Assembly (NCBI GenBank): GCA_002342685.1
Contig: DDQN01000089.1
Coordinates: 1 to 64,000 of the forward strand
DNA from: Vibrio sp. UBA2441
GTDB taxonomy: Bacteria; Pseudomonadota; Gammaproteobacteria; Enterobacterales; Vibrionaceae
Length of the DNA stretch: 64,000 bases
Direction of reading: 5' to 3'
Shown: positions 8,805 to 16,871 of the stretch, in pieces
Layout: each line of letters starts with the position of its first letter
Position numbering within the stretch: position 1 is the stretch's first letter
Position numbers and translations under genes: made by a program
Notes under the pieces: generated by a model
Seen by the model: the letters and a program-made list of their open reading frames with translations, nothing else
Databases searched by the model: none
Told to the model about the DNA's origin: nothing

Positions 8805-10175
8805 GTGCATCGTTATCAAAAAGAAGCAAAACAGCTGATTAAACTGGCAACCCCTGTACTGATTGCTTCAGTGGCGCAAACTGGAATGGGGTTTGTTGAT
8901 ACCGTCATGGCTGGTGGTGTAAGTGCTACAGATATGGCAGCGGTCGCCGTAGCTTCTAGCATTTGGTTCCCTACTATATTATTTGGTGCAGGCCTGCTCA
9001 TGGCCCTTGTTCCCGTTGTTGCGCAATTAAACGGTGCTGGTAAATCAACGCAAGTACCTTTTGAGATTTTTCAAGGTTTTTGGCTCTCACTGTTTCTGAC
9101 ACTGCCTACACTCGCTGTTTTGTTCCAAACGCAAATCATACTTAGCTGGATGGATATAGAAACAGTAATGGCAGAAAAAACCATCGGATATATGAATGCA
9201 ATCATGTGGTCGGTACCTGCTTTTTTGCTGTATCAAACGTTACGCAGTTTCACCGACGGTATGGCAGTCACAAAGCCCGCCATGATTATCGGTTTTATCG
9301 GTTTATCTGCCAATATCCCTTTAAACTGGATGTTTGTATACGGTAAATTAGGTGCTCCGGCGTTAGGTGGTGTTGGTTGTGGAGTCGCTACTGCCATCGT
9401 TTATTGGCTAATGTTTATATCCATGCTTATTTACATTTTAATTTCCTCACGACTAAAAAGTGTACATCTGTTTCGCCGGGCCATTGGGCCCAAGACCAAA
9501 GCCCAAGTTCGTTTGTTTAAACTTGGGTTACCCGTTGCGCTTGCGCTGTTTTTTGAAGTGACGTTGTTTGCCGTTGTAGCGTTAATGGTTGCTCCTCTGG
9601 GTTCTTTAACCGTCGCGGCTCATCAGGTTGCAATCAATTTTTCATCTCTGGTATTTATGTTGCCAATGAGCATTGGTGTAGCCGTCAGTATTCGCGTTGG
9701 GCAAAAGTTAGGCGAACAAAATATAGAAGGTGCAAAAATATCTTCCCACGTTGCAATTCTTATCGGGCTTGCTTTAGCAGTAGTTACGGGTGTCATTACG
9801 GTAGCTCTGAGAGTACCCATTACGCATCTCTACACCACGGACCAATCAGTCGTGGTTGTAGCAACTCAGTTGCTCCTTATTGCCGCTGTATACCAACTTA
9901 CGGATGCTTTTCAAGTTATCGCCGCTGGCGCATTACGTGGTTATAAAGACATGAAAGCGATATTCCTTTGTACTTTTATTGCATACTGGATTCTTGGTCT
10001 GCCATTAGGTTATATGCTTGGTATGACAGATTGGATTACTGAAAGAATTGGTGTTTACGGATTTTGGGTCGGCTTTATTGTCGGTTTATCCAGTGCCGCA
10101 GTCATGCTTGGGCTTCGCCTTCGCTGGATGCATAAACAAGATCCTGAGATACAACTTGAATATGCCTCAAGATAA
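8805..10175 (+). CDS. norM: MATE-family multidrug efflux pump NorM
   Basis: 456 residues from GTG 8805, with TGGAGA about 8 bases upstream. Twelve hydrophobic segments; the sequence follows Vibrio NorM closely (IKLATPVLIASVAQTGMGFV, SFTDGMAVTKPAM, LGGVGCGVATAI, AAHQVAINFSSLVFMLPMS). NorM exports cationic dyes, fluoroquinolones and other drugs using a sodium and proton gradient across the inner membrane. The conserved acidic residue in the N-terminal half (D in GFVDTVMAGG) is present. It is divergent from ribE across an 88-base spacer. Confidence 0.95.
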   Translation: MHRYQKEAKQLIKLATPVLIASVAQTGMGFVDTVMAGGVSATDMAAVAVASSIWFPTILFGAGLLMALVPVVAQLNGAGKSTQVPFEIFQGFWLSLFLTLPTLAVLFQTQIILSWMDIETVMAEKTIGYMNAIMWSVPAFLLYQTLRSFTDGMAVTKPAMIIGFIGLSANIPLNWMFVYGKLGAPALGGVGCGVATAIVYWLMFISMLIYILISSRLKSVHLFRRAIGPKTKAQVRLFKLGLPVALALFFEVTLFAVVALMVAPLGSLTVAAHQVAINFSSLVFMLPMSIGVAVSIRVGQKLGEQNIEGAKISSHVAILIGLALAVVTGVITVALRVPITHLYTTDQSVVVVATQLLLIAAVYQLTDAFQVIAAGALRGYKDMKAIFLCTFIAYWILGLPLGYMLGMTDWITERIGVYGFWVGFIVGLSSAAVMLGLRLRWMHKQDPEIQLEYASR

Positions 10176-10435
10176 ATTTTGTTGTATTTTAGTTACATAC
10201 GTTCTAAAAACACGTGAAATAGCTTAACAATAAATTTGCATTATTTACTTAACCTTAGACAAAAGACAGGTTTCATATGTAAATAACACAATTATCTTTT
10301 TGTTGAGCTTTTCACAAAACTCCTGTAAACAGTCCTGTTTTTGGGCGAAATGATGAAATCAATTGTAAGAATGATAGCATCACCGCCATTATCGTTTTAG
10401 AATCCACGTTCAATTTTTTTAGAGAGTGTATATCC

Positions 10436-11377
10436 ATGCCCAATAGTTTAGCGGTGACCGTTTCTGGTGTAAAAGGAACTAGCCACTTTAAGCTAAGTCG
10501 AAAAACCGTAAATCGACTAAAACTATTGATTCTGACCCTTATCGTTACTATTTTTGTAGTGACGACAACGGTGCTGAAACTTGTAGACGAAGTTCGTTAT
10601 TCCAGAGAAAAGCAAGCACAGTTGGAAGTTCAATCATCCGACTTAACGACGCAGCTAACACAGTATCAAAACCTAAAAGAACAGTTAGAAGGTGATATCT
10701 CTTCCAAAGAAGATGAATTGCTTTCTGTTTCCTCTCGACTTGAAGAAATTGAAGAGTATCTTGGTGGTTCGAAACCCGAACTGGATATGAACTCCAGACT
10801 TAATATCGCAGCAGTTAACACAGCGGTAAGACTTGCGCTATTAAAGCAAATCCCCAATGGTTCTCCGGTAAAAATTGGTCGTCGCTCTTCCAAATATGGA
10901 ATGCGAACACATCCAGTGACCAAAAAGAGAACGATGCACCGCGGGTTAGACTTCGCGGTTAATACAGGTACCGCGATTTACTCTCCTTCCGACGGCATTA
11001 TTGAAGTAACGAGGAAAAGTAACAAAGGGTCTGGTAATTTCATTCGAATTTCGCATGCATTTGGCATTACTTCTTCATATTCACATATGAAGTCATTCAA
11101 AGTGAAGTCTGGTCAATTTGTCAAAAAAGGCGACTTAATCGGATACTCAGGTAACAGCGGACTTACCTCCGGGCCGCATCTGCATTACGAAATTCGATTT
11201 ATAGGCCGGTCGATGAACCCGTCTAATTTCGTCGACTGGAATATTGATAATTTTGAATCCTTATTTGAAAATCAGAAGGGAATACAATGGGATTATTTGA
11301 TAAAAAACGTGGAGCAGCAGGTAAGCATGACGCTCCAACTATCATCGCCGAAAGAGCAATTATCTCCGGAGAGCTAA
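10436..11377 (+). CDS. M23-family murein endopeptidase, membrane-anchored
   Basis: 313 residues. One membrane segment near residues 28-48 (LLILTLIVTIFVVTTTVLKL), a coiled coil at about 55-100, then the M23 LytM domain with the zinc motif HRGLDFAVNTGT and the second motif GPHLHYEIRF. All metal and catalytic residues appear intact, so it probably cuts peptidoglycan cross-links in the periplasm. The last 30 codons overlap the start of the bactofilin gene in another frame. M23-bactofilin pairs control cell shape in other bacteria, so a shape or local wall-synthesis role is inferred. Confidence 0.9.
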   Translation: MPNSLAVTVSGVKGTSHFKLSRKTVNRLKLLILTLIVTIFVVTTTVLKLVDEVRYSREKQAQLEVQSSDLTTQLTQYQNLKEQLEGDISSKEDELLSVSSRLEEIEEYLGGSKPELDMNSRLNIAAVNTAVRLALLKQIPNGSPVKIGRRSSKYGMRTHPVTKKRTMHRGLDFAVNTGTAIYSPSDGIIEVTRKSNKGSGNFIRISHAFGITSSYSHMKSFKVKSGQFVKKGDLIGYSGNSGLTSGPHLHYEIRFIGRSMNPSNFVDWNIDNFESLFENQKGIQWDYLIKNVEQQVSMTLQLSSPKEQLSPES

Positions 11378-11712
11378 CACTCTCTAGTAATATTCAGGTT
11401 GATGGTAAAATTATCGGCGTTTTACGTACAGATCATAATGTAACCATCAGCCCAACAGGCTCCGTTGAAGGTACCATCTTTGCCGATAATGCCATAATAA
11501 ATGGCGTTTTCGTGGGCGATATTTACGCAAAAAAAATTGAAATTTTAAGCAAGGGTGAGCTAAAAGGTGACATTACTTGTGCAGAATTTATCATTCAAAA
11601 AGGAGGTCAGTTTTTAGGTAACTCTAAAACGGTTTCCAATGAAGAAGTCGTCAACTTATCTGATAGCAAAGAGTCACACCAATCTATAGCGACTAAAGTA
11701 AAATCCGCCTAG
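11287..11712 (+). CDS. Bactofilin (polymer-forming cytoskeletal protein)
   Basis: 141 residues, ATG 11287 with AGAAGGGA just upstream. The protein has the bactofilin core, a right-handed beta-helix with regularly spaced hydrophobic residues (TIIAERAIISGELTLSSNIQ, VDGKIIGVLRTD, GSVEGTIFADNAIINGVFVG). Flexible tails flank the core. Bactofilins form filaments without nucleotide and recruit cell-wall enzymes. It overlaps the upstream M23 gene by 91 bases, which implies coupled expression. Confidence 0.92.
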   Translation: MGLFDKKRGAAGKHDAPTIIAERAIISGELTLSSNIQVDGKIIGVLRTDHNVTISPTGSVEGTIFADNAIINGVFVGDIYAKKIEILSKGELKGDITCAEFIIQKGGQFLGNSKTVSNEEVVNLSDSKESHQSIATKVKSA

Positions 11713-11716
11713 CATA

Positions 11717-11748
11717 AAAAGCAGAACCACAAACTGTTCTGCTTTTCT
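11717..11748 (+). terminator. Intrinsic terminator after bactofilin gene
   Basis: Stem AAAAGCAGAAC (11717-11727) / GTTCTGCTTTT (11736-11746), an 11-bp perfect pairing with T-run, 5 bases after the stop codon. Confidence 0.9.
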
Positions 11749-11791
11749 CCGCTCACTACAGAGCGACACAATAATACAATCTACTTCTTTT

Positions 11792-12646
11792 TTACTTCAA
11801 TGTTGCTGATCTCATAATTCTTGGGAACCTGGGTAATCCTTTATAAGTAAAACCATTATATTGAAACGTAATTACACTACCGATTGGGGGCGGGTTTTCT
11901 CTTTGTTCATCCGTTAGACCAGACCCTATGTATAACTGTCTACCACTTTCTAATAGCACTAATACAGAGCCTGTTTTACCTTGATATTTACCCTTACCTT
12001 GTTTATATCCAATAACCACTGCCTCTGCATCCTGATGCTTCTTTACCTTAAAAAGATCACTGGATCGTCCATGTCTGTATGGTACATCTGTCTTACGTAA
12101 CATTAGCCCTTCACCGCCAGTATTAATTACCTCATTCAACCTATTTTGAATGTCTTCGTTAGAGTTAATTGAATGGTGCTTAACAGCTAATAACTGGTCA
12201 CTGTTTGCTTTTTTAACGAGCTCCAATAGCTCATCATATCTTGTTTTATAAGGCTGCTTTGAATTGGGCAAATCAAAAAGCATATACTGGATATTGCGCC
12301 ATGCTTCGTCCACTGGTTGTCCATCCAGTACCGTTTGCTGCACAATATGAAACATTCCCCGGCCAGCCCATAACTCCCCTTCTAATAATTGGTTCGGCAG
12401 TTGTTTGGTAAACCAAACTGGCGCATGAATTACATTGCCTTTACGTGTGAGAAGTTGGGTTCCAGTCCAAATTGCTCGAATACCATCTAACTTTTCACTC
12501 ATCCAATATGACGTCAAATCAACATTTTCATCAAGTTCATTCGCAAGCATAAGCGTATCTTCAAGAGGAGAAGCCATTAGATGGCTTATATCAGGATTAG
12601 CAAATAGACAAATATTCAAAATTGATAGTTTCATCGTTCCATTCAT
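11792..12646 (-). CDS. ATP-dependent DNA ligase (small, Lig E-like)
   Basis: 284 residues. The adenylation motif is SEKLDGIRA (Lys attacks ATP), followed by EGELW, GGEGLMLRK and DLFKVKKH, then a short OB domain ending GLPRFPRIMRSA. This is the minimal nucleotidyltransferase plus OB architecture found as a second ligase in Vibrio, Haemophilus and Neisseria; such Lig E enzymes often carry a leader peptide and may act outside the cytoplasm. The N-terminal ~25 residues are only weakly signal-like here. ATG 12646 has GGAACG upstream; ATG 12634 is an alternative. Confidence 0.9.
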   Translation of the reverse strand: MNGTMKLSILNICLFANPDISHLMASPLEDTLMLANELDENVDLTSYWMSEKLDGIRAIWTGTQLLTRKGNVIHAPVWFTKQLPNQLLEGELWAGRGMFHIVQQTVLDGQPVDEAWRNIQYMLFDLPNSKQPYKTRYDELLELVKKANSDQLLAVKHHSINSNEDIQNRLNEVINTGGEGLMLRKTDVPYRHGRSSDLFKVKKHQDAEAVVIGYKQGKGKYQGKTGSVLVLLESGRQLYIGSGLTDEQRENPPPIGSVITFQYNGFTYKGLPRFPRIMRSATLK

Positions 12647-12805
12647 AGAAATCGTTCCTTACCAGGTAGACAACGAATTATGAACACACGACGTATTTAG
12701 GATGAAGGGTTGTTAAGTCATGATGCGAGCGAGCGTAAGGAATTTCTCTTCTGTAACCAGTCAAGTTTCTACTTTTAGCGATGCAGTTCGAACTAAAAAG
12801 CATAC

Positions 12806-12828
12806 ATTATCGACAATGTGTCGATAAT
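12806..12828. repeat. Perfect 10-bp inverted repeat upstream of tRNA array
   Basis: ATTATCGACA (12806-12815), ATG, TGTCGATAAT (12819-12828) forms a perfect hyphenated palindrome about 35 bases upstream of the tRNA promoter. There is no T-run, so it is not a clear terminator; it may be a protein-binding site. Identity unknown. Confidence 0.6.
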
Positions 12829-12862
12829 AGCGTCAAACAGTTCAAAAACATGGAAATTTTAC

Positions 12863-12891
12863 TTGCACCACGTAAAGTGAATCGCTAATAT
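12863..12891 (+). promoter_or_regulatory. Promoter of the tRNA-Val array
   Basis: TTGCAC (-35, 12863-12868), 17-base spacer, TAATAT (-10, 12886-12891). Transcription would start about 12 bases before the first tRNA-like sequence. A strong sigma-70 type promoter, as expected for stable RNA. Confidence 0.75.
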
Positions 12892-12911
12892 TCATCTCGT
12901 TCCAAGACGAT

Positions 12912-12983
12912 GCGTCCGTAGCTCAGTTGGTTAGAGCCCCACCTTGACATGGTGGGGTCGGTGATTCGAATCCACGTAGACGA
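12912..12983 (+). pseudogene. Degenerate tRNA-Val(GAC)-like sequence
   Basis: The 5' half matches a normal tRNA-Val(GAC): acceptor GCGTCCG, D arm GCTC/GAGC, anticodon arm CCACC-TTGACAT-GGTGG with anticodon GAC at 12946-12948. The 3' half is damaged: one base is missing from the variable loop, the T stem has two mismatches, the 3' acceptor strand (TAGACGA) mispairs at two positions, and no CCA is encoded. It heads the array and is transcribed from the same promoter, so it is probably a decaying tRNA rather than a working one. Confidence 0.75.
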
Positions 12984-13002
12984 ATTGTTACTTGAAACAT
13001 TT

Positions 13003-13079
13003 GCTCGCTTAGCTCAGTTGGTTAGAGTACTTGCATGACATGCAAGGTGTCACTGGTTCGAGTCCAGTAGCGAGCACCA
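13003..13079 (+). tRNA. tRNA-Val (anticodon GAC), copy 1
   Basis: 77 bases including CCA. Full cloverleaf: acceptor GCTCGCT/AGCGAGC, D arm GCTC/GAGT (one G-U pair), anticodon stem CTTGC/GCAAG with loop ATGACAT, variable loop GTGTC, T arm ACTGG/CCAGT with loop TTCGAGT. The anticodon GAC (13037-13039) reads GUC and GUU. Identical to the next copy. Confidence 0.95.
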
Positions 13080-13123
13080 CATTTAGATAATATGCAATAG
13101 CTTATTGTCGCACCGTATAATTT

Positions 13124-13200
13124 GCTCGCTTAGCTCAGTTGGTTAGAGTACTTGCATGACATGCAAGGTGTCACTGGTTCGAGTCCAGTAGCGAGCACCA
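13124..13200 (+). tRNA. tRNA-Val (anticodon GAC), copy 2
   Basis: Identical in all 77 bases to the copy at 13003-13079, with encoded CCA. Separated from it by 44 bases and followed 9 bases later by a strong terminator. Confidence 0.95.
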
Positions 13201-13209
13201 CATTCAAAT

Positions 13210-13239
13210 AAAAAAGCCTGCTTAAAAGCAGGCTTTTTT
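13210..13239 (+). terminator. Intrinsic terminator of tRNA array
   Basis: Stem AAAAAAGCCTGCTT (13210-13223) / AAGCAGGCTTTTTT (13226-13239), a near-perfect hairpin with T-run directly after the second intact tRNA. It could also act on the other strand for any RNA passing the EAL gene. Confidence 0.92.
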
Positions 13240-13274
13240 GTGTCTGAAAGTCGCCTTCTTATCCCCTCTCATTT

Positions 13275-14474
13275 TTACCCGGTTCCAAAACAGTTCCCAG
13301 CTTCAATCAATTTGTTGTCAACTATCCCCTGCTCTTCGATATCATAAATAGGAAGTGGTTTACTGTATAAAAAACCCTGAAAATGTCGGACACCAAGCTC
13401 CCTAAGAGCACTTGCTTGTTCTTCTGTTTCAACACCTTCGGCAATGACCTTACACTCTAAAGACTCAGCGACAGCACACAAAGCCTTAACGACTTTATAA
13501 GCTCGAGGGGAATCAGATAGAGCCTGAACAAAGCTCTTATCAATCTTAAGTTCAGAAAATGGCAATTTAAGTAACTCTGTAAAACCTGAATTCTGTGTCC
13601 CAAAATCGTCGATAGAAAGGCAGCAACCCGCCATTCTAAAATTATTCAGATTGTGCATAACAAAAACATTGATGACCGGACTACTTTCCGTTAACTCTAT
13701 GGTTAACCTATCAGCAGGAAAGCTATAACGACGAATCACCTTGAGCAATTTTTCAGAGAAATCATGCTCAGCCAAAGATTGATAATCTACATTAATGGAT
13801 AAAGTGCCACTGAAACATTGAACACTGAGAATAAACCTTAATGACTTTTCTAATAATGACAACGTAAAATCAGATATACGCCGTTCAGAAACAATGACGG
13901 GGATAAATATTTTCGGTGGGTATACAATATTATTTTTTTTCAACCTTGCCAATAATTCAAACCCGGTAATCATTCCTGACCTTGACGATACCTGAGTTTG
14001 AAAAAAAGGTTCATACAGATCATTATCCACAGCGTAAATAATATCACTTTGAATCAACTTTGGTATATTGACTCCGTTACAACTGCTTTTATTGCTTTCT
14101 AGCTCAGCAGCTCTAATTATTTTATTTCTGATATTTTTACAATCTGCGGGCAACGTTAGGCCGTCTATATTTTGGAAACCGATGTCCTTTCCTATCTGTT
14201 TCGCGGTTGAAATGATATCATCACCATACTGGCTTAGAAATACTATACCTTTAAAGCATTTTAACTCTAATATCATACGCATACCGGACACATCAAACTC
14301 AGACGAGCTAAGAATTTCACTCAAAAGAATGAATGGTGTCACCTGGCTGCTGATGTGAACAAATGCGTCAGATGCATTAGAAAATGATGTAATGTGAAAC
14401 AGTTCAAAACCGACTGAACGCTCTATTAAATCTTGAGTTAACTGTTCTGATTCTATTATTATTAATTTAATCAT
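13275..14474 (-). CDS. EAL-domain cyclic-di-GMP phosphodiesterase with degenerate receiver
   Basis: 399 residues. Residues 1-125 look like a CheY-type receiver fold, but the phospho-acceptor region reads FILLSEILSSS with no Asp, so it is probably not phosphorylated. Residues ~150-390 form an EAL domain: FELLAR (variant of EALLR), catalytic Asn in SINVDY, ELTES, the double Asp in IDDFGTQNSGF, LKIDKSF, IAEGVET and HFQGFLYSKP. All metal- and substrate-binding positions seem present, so cyclic-di-GMP hydrolysis is likely. The protein stands alone with no adjacent kinase. Confidence 0.92.
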   Translation of the reverse strand: MIKLIIIESEQLTQDLIERSVGFELFHITSFSNASDAFVHISSQVTPFILLSEILSSSEFDVSGMRMILELKCFKGIVFLSQYGDDIISTAKQIGKDIGFQNIDGLTLPADCKNIRNKIIRAAELESNKSSCNGVNIPKLIQSDIIYAVDNDLYEPFFQTQVSSRSGMITGFELLARLKKNNIVYPPKIFIPVIVSERRISDFTLSLLEKSLRFILSVQCFSGTLSINVDYQSLAEHDFSEKLLKVIRRYSFPADRLTIELTESSPVINVFVMHNLNNFRMAGCCLSIDDFGTQNSGFTELLKLPFSELKIDKSFVQALSDSPRAYKVVKALCAVAESLECKVIAEGVETEEQASALRELGVRHFQGFLYSKPLPIYDIEEQGIVDNKLIEAGNCFGTG

Positions 14475-14673
14475 ATACGAAAACCAATTCCCTATTAGTA
14501 TACGTATAATCCAGTATTCAAAATTTGTCGAGTATTATAAATATCAGTTCATCGATGTATCATTTTTGATACTACATTAATTGCTAATGTAATTAAAATA
14601 TTGTTCTCCTAGACCAGAACCTAATCAAGGTCAATATTTTATTCGTTTACCCATGAACAAACATCAGCATCGT

Positions 14674-15096
14674 CTAAAAACCCCGATGCTTCCAAAACTG
14701 TCCCTCATCACGCGCATAAAGATCGAACGTTTTATCTGCCACAATCTGGCCGTTGAACTCAATAGTCATACGCCATGGACCTGTTTTATTATCAATTGGC
14801 TCCCATACGGTATCGCCAAGGTAAAAATCCCAGTCGTTACTACCTATATGCTCTTCACCATCAAAAGGCGCCAATACTTCACCTTTATCGGTGGTAATAT
14901 TTGGGTGATAAATACAATATTTTATCTTTTGCCCTTTTGCTTTTTTGATGTTTACAGTGAATCCAAACTCAACATCAAGCTCAGCAGGCACTCTAGTTGT
15001 AAACTCCTGAATTTTTGGAAGTGATTTCGATTTCGAATCCCATATCGAATAAATTCCATATGAGGTAATTTCAATGATTGGAGATCGTTTGGCCAT
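14674..15096 (-). CDS. DUF3859-type conserved protein
   Basis: 140 residues (MAKRSPIIEITSYGIYS...). A beta-rich soluble protein with conserved-looking HPNITTDKGE and GPWRMTIEFNGQIVADKTF, resembling the DUF3859 family; it has an immunoglobulin-like character and no signal peptide. Function unknown. The 200 bases between it and the EAL gene are AT-rich and hold no other gene I can support. Confidence 0.7.
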   Translation of the reverse strand: MAKRSPIIEITSYGIYSIWDSKSKSLPKIQEFTTRVPAELDVEFGFTVNIKKAKGQKIKYCIYHPNITTDKGEVLAPFDGEEHIGSNDWDFYLGDTVWEPIDNKTGPWRMTIEFNGQIVADKTFDLYARDEGQFWKHRGF

Positions 15097-15184
15097 TATT
15101 AATACACAAGCTAAGTTAATACATAAAATAAATTAATGCATTATTATACACTGCCTTGTTTTATCCGAATATAGACAAACTTAA

Positions 15185-16711
15185 CTATGTCGATTTATCC
15201 CCTTCACACTTTGAATAGCAACTCGGTTTACGAGGGCAAACAGCCCCACGAGAGCAAATAAGCCGGGCTGAACTTTGAATTCCGCGTTCAACCCAATTGA
15301 TATTCAATATGCGAGAGATGGAGGAAAGCTCTTTCTTTATGTGGTTAGGAATGCCGACTTCACCACCATTTTCAACACAAAGCTCCTTAAGTTCACTCGC
15401 GATAGCTATCGCATCCCCCCCTTGAGCTTCTATTGCAGGATTCAGATCTAAACCTGCACACAAGACTCGATTATTGCTAGCAGGGTCAGTTACATTGACA
15501 GATTCACAGCAATAAAGTCTGGGCTCTTCGTTCACATCGAGTATTGATATCTGTGCGCACGTTCCTCGTTTGGAATCAGACAGCATTCTAAATACGGACC
15601 AATGCTGACAAGGATCATTTACCACGCGCATATTCCCCCATGGTAGTGGGATCCCATTTCCTCGATAAACCGCCTTTAATTTCCCAGGTGCATAAGCATC
15701 AAAATAATGCCAATGAGGATATGGGGATACCACTGTCATTCGACGCATTGCTACAGAAGGAGAAACACCTATAGCTTTATGAACATCTACTTCATACCCA
15801 TGCCTGTCCAGTAATTGTCTGAATGGCACTTTGGGACACAGTAACGCCCCAGCAAAGAAGCTTGATTCGAAATCTCGCCACGCATGTAAAATATCTTGTG
15901 GATTAATTGGTGAGCCCTGAGAAACGCGATCATCAGCTCTCCATGAATGGTTCCCTATGGTCAGAATGCTCTTAAGCCCTTCTCTGTTGTGTAAAACGCA
16001 ATGGCCTATATAAACCGCAAGATCATACTTTAAACGTGTAGGATGCTGTCTAAGCATCTTGTTCAGATAAATCTGACCCGGGGGTTCAAAATAAGAGGTC
16101 ATCAGCTGGCGACTAACCACTCCTAATTCATCCATCACTTCAGAGGGAGTAGAATCTATCCAATTTATAACCAGCCCTTGTGCTTTAGCTAAATCCAGCA
16201 TGTCTTCTACTGTCATTGCCAGTCGCTTCAGTCCGATCTCTTCAGCCGCTCTCTCCAGATCAGGGAAATGGTTTTGATGGTGTTCCTGATGAGCGCGGAT
16301 AAGCAACTGAGCAAATTGTCGACCATTTACTCCTGTTTGTGACAACAACTCAGGTATCGCAATTTGCAGCATCTCATTTGAAAATAAAAAGCTGGGCTCT
16401 AATGGAATACCGTTGATTCCCCCTTTACGACCTTTATCCGGCGTGATGTTTTGTGACTCTGGTTCATCATCCAAAAACCATGAAGGATTTTTTTGAAATA
16501 CCTTGGCAATGACATCGAGCATATCAGCACTGGGAAATCGTTTTCCTCGCTCAATCATAGATAAGTAAGAAACGGAGGGTGAATTTTCTGCATCAATACG
16601 AACACACCGCGCAGATAGATCTTCCATGGTTAAGTGGTTGCGTTTTCTAAGGTTTCTTATCTTTGTACCTAAAAAATGGGACTTCCTGGCTAAGCTTTGC
16701 GTCTGTCTCAT
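15185..16711 (-). CDS. XRE-type regulator of the short-chain acyl-CoA (ScfR/RamB-like) family
   Basis: 508 residues from ATG 16711; the frame runs further upstream only from a TTG, and the family starts near the helix-turn-helix. Residues ~12-75 hold the XRE HTH (GTKIRNLRKRNHLTMEDLSAR, SYLSMIERGKRFPSADML). The middle (about 150-330) is ImmA/IrrE-like but lacks an HExxH zinc motif. The C-terminal part matches the DUF2083-like domain of regulators of acetate, propionate and glyoxylate genes. It ends with a Cys cluster (CSRGAVC, then CPRKPSCYSKC sharing the second Cys) that might bind metal. Direct repeats at its own start suggest autoregulation. No target metabolic genes are adjacent. Confidence 0.85.
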   Translation of the reverse strand: MRQTQSLARKSHFLGTKIRNLRKRNHLTMEDLSARCVRIDAENSPSVSYLSMIERGKRFPSADMLDVIAKVFQKNPSWFLDDEPESQNITPDKGRKGGINGIPLEPSFLFSNEMLQIAIPELLSQTGVNGRQFAQLLIRAHQEHHQNHFPDLERAAEEIGLKRLAMTVEDMLDLAKAQGLVINWIDSTPSEVMDELGVVSRQLMTSYFEPPGQIYLNKMLRQHPTRLKYDLAVYIGHCVLHNREGLKSILTIGNHSWRADDRVSQGSPINPQDILHAWRDFESSFFAGALLCPKVPFRQLLDRHGYEVDVHKAIGVSPSVAMRRMTVVSPYPHWHYFDAYAPGKLKAVYRGNGIPLPWGNMRVVNDPCQHWSVFRMLSDSKRGTCAQISILDVNEEPRLYCCESVNVTDPASNNRVLCAGLDLNPAIEAQGGDAIAIASELKELCVENGGEVGIPNHIKKELSSISRILNINWVERGIQSSARLICSRGAVCPRKPSCYSKCEGDKST

Positions 16712-16752
16712 ATTGTAAAATTCACATTGTAAAATTTTTGTTGTGAAATTGT
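16712..16752. promoter_or_regulatory. Direct repeats at the regulator start, putative operator
   Basis: ATTGTAAAATT occurs at 16712-16722 and again at 16726-16736 (14-base step), and a looser copy, TTGTGAAATTG, at 16741-16751. They abut the ATG of the XRE regulator and lie in the spacer it shares with the divergent gene at 16872. Autoregulatory binding by the XRE protein is inference. Confidence 0.55.
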
Positions 16753-16871
16753 AGCGAAAAATTCGGTAGTCTACAAATGCAGCAAGTACACAAATCGGAT
16801 GAGTCGGCAAAATAATTTACCGGCAGGTGCTTGAAAAATCTATTAACGGACTATTTTAAGAGGGCGAGACT

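Noticed and set aside
12900..13240. tRNA cluster considered as a genomic island attachment site
   Set aside because: No integrase, no direct repeat of a tRNA 3' end elsewhere in the window, and no foreign gene block on either side. Only the degenerate copy hints at a past event.
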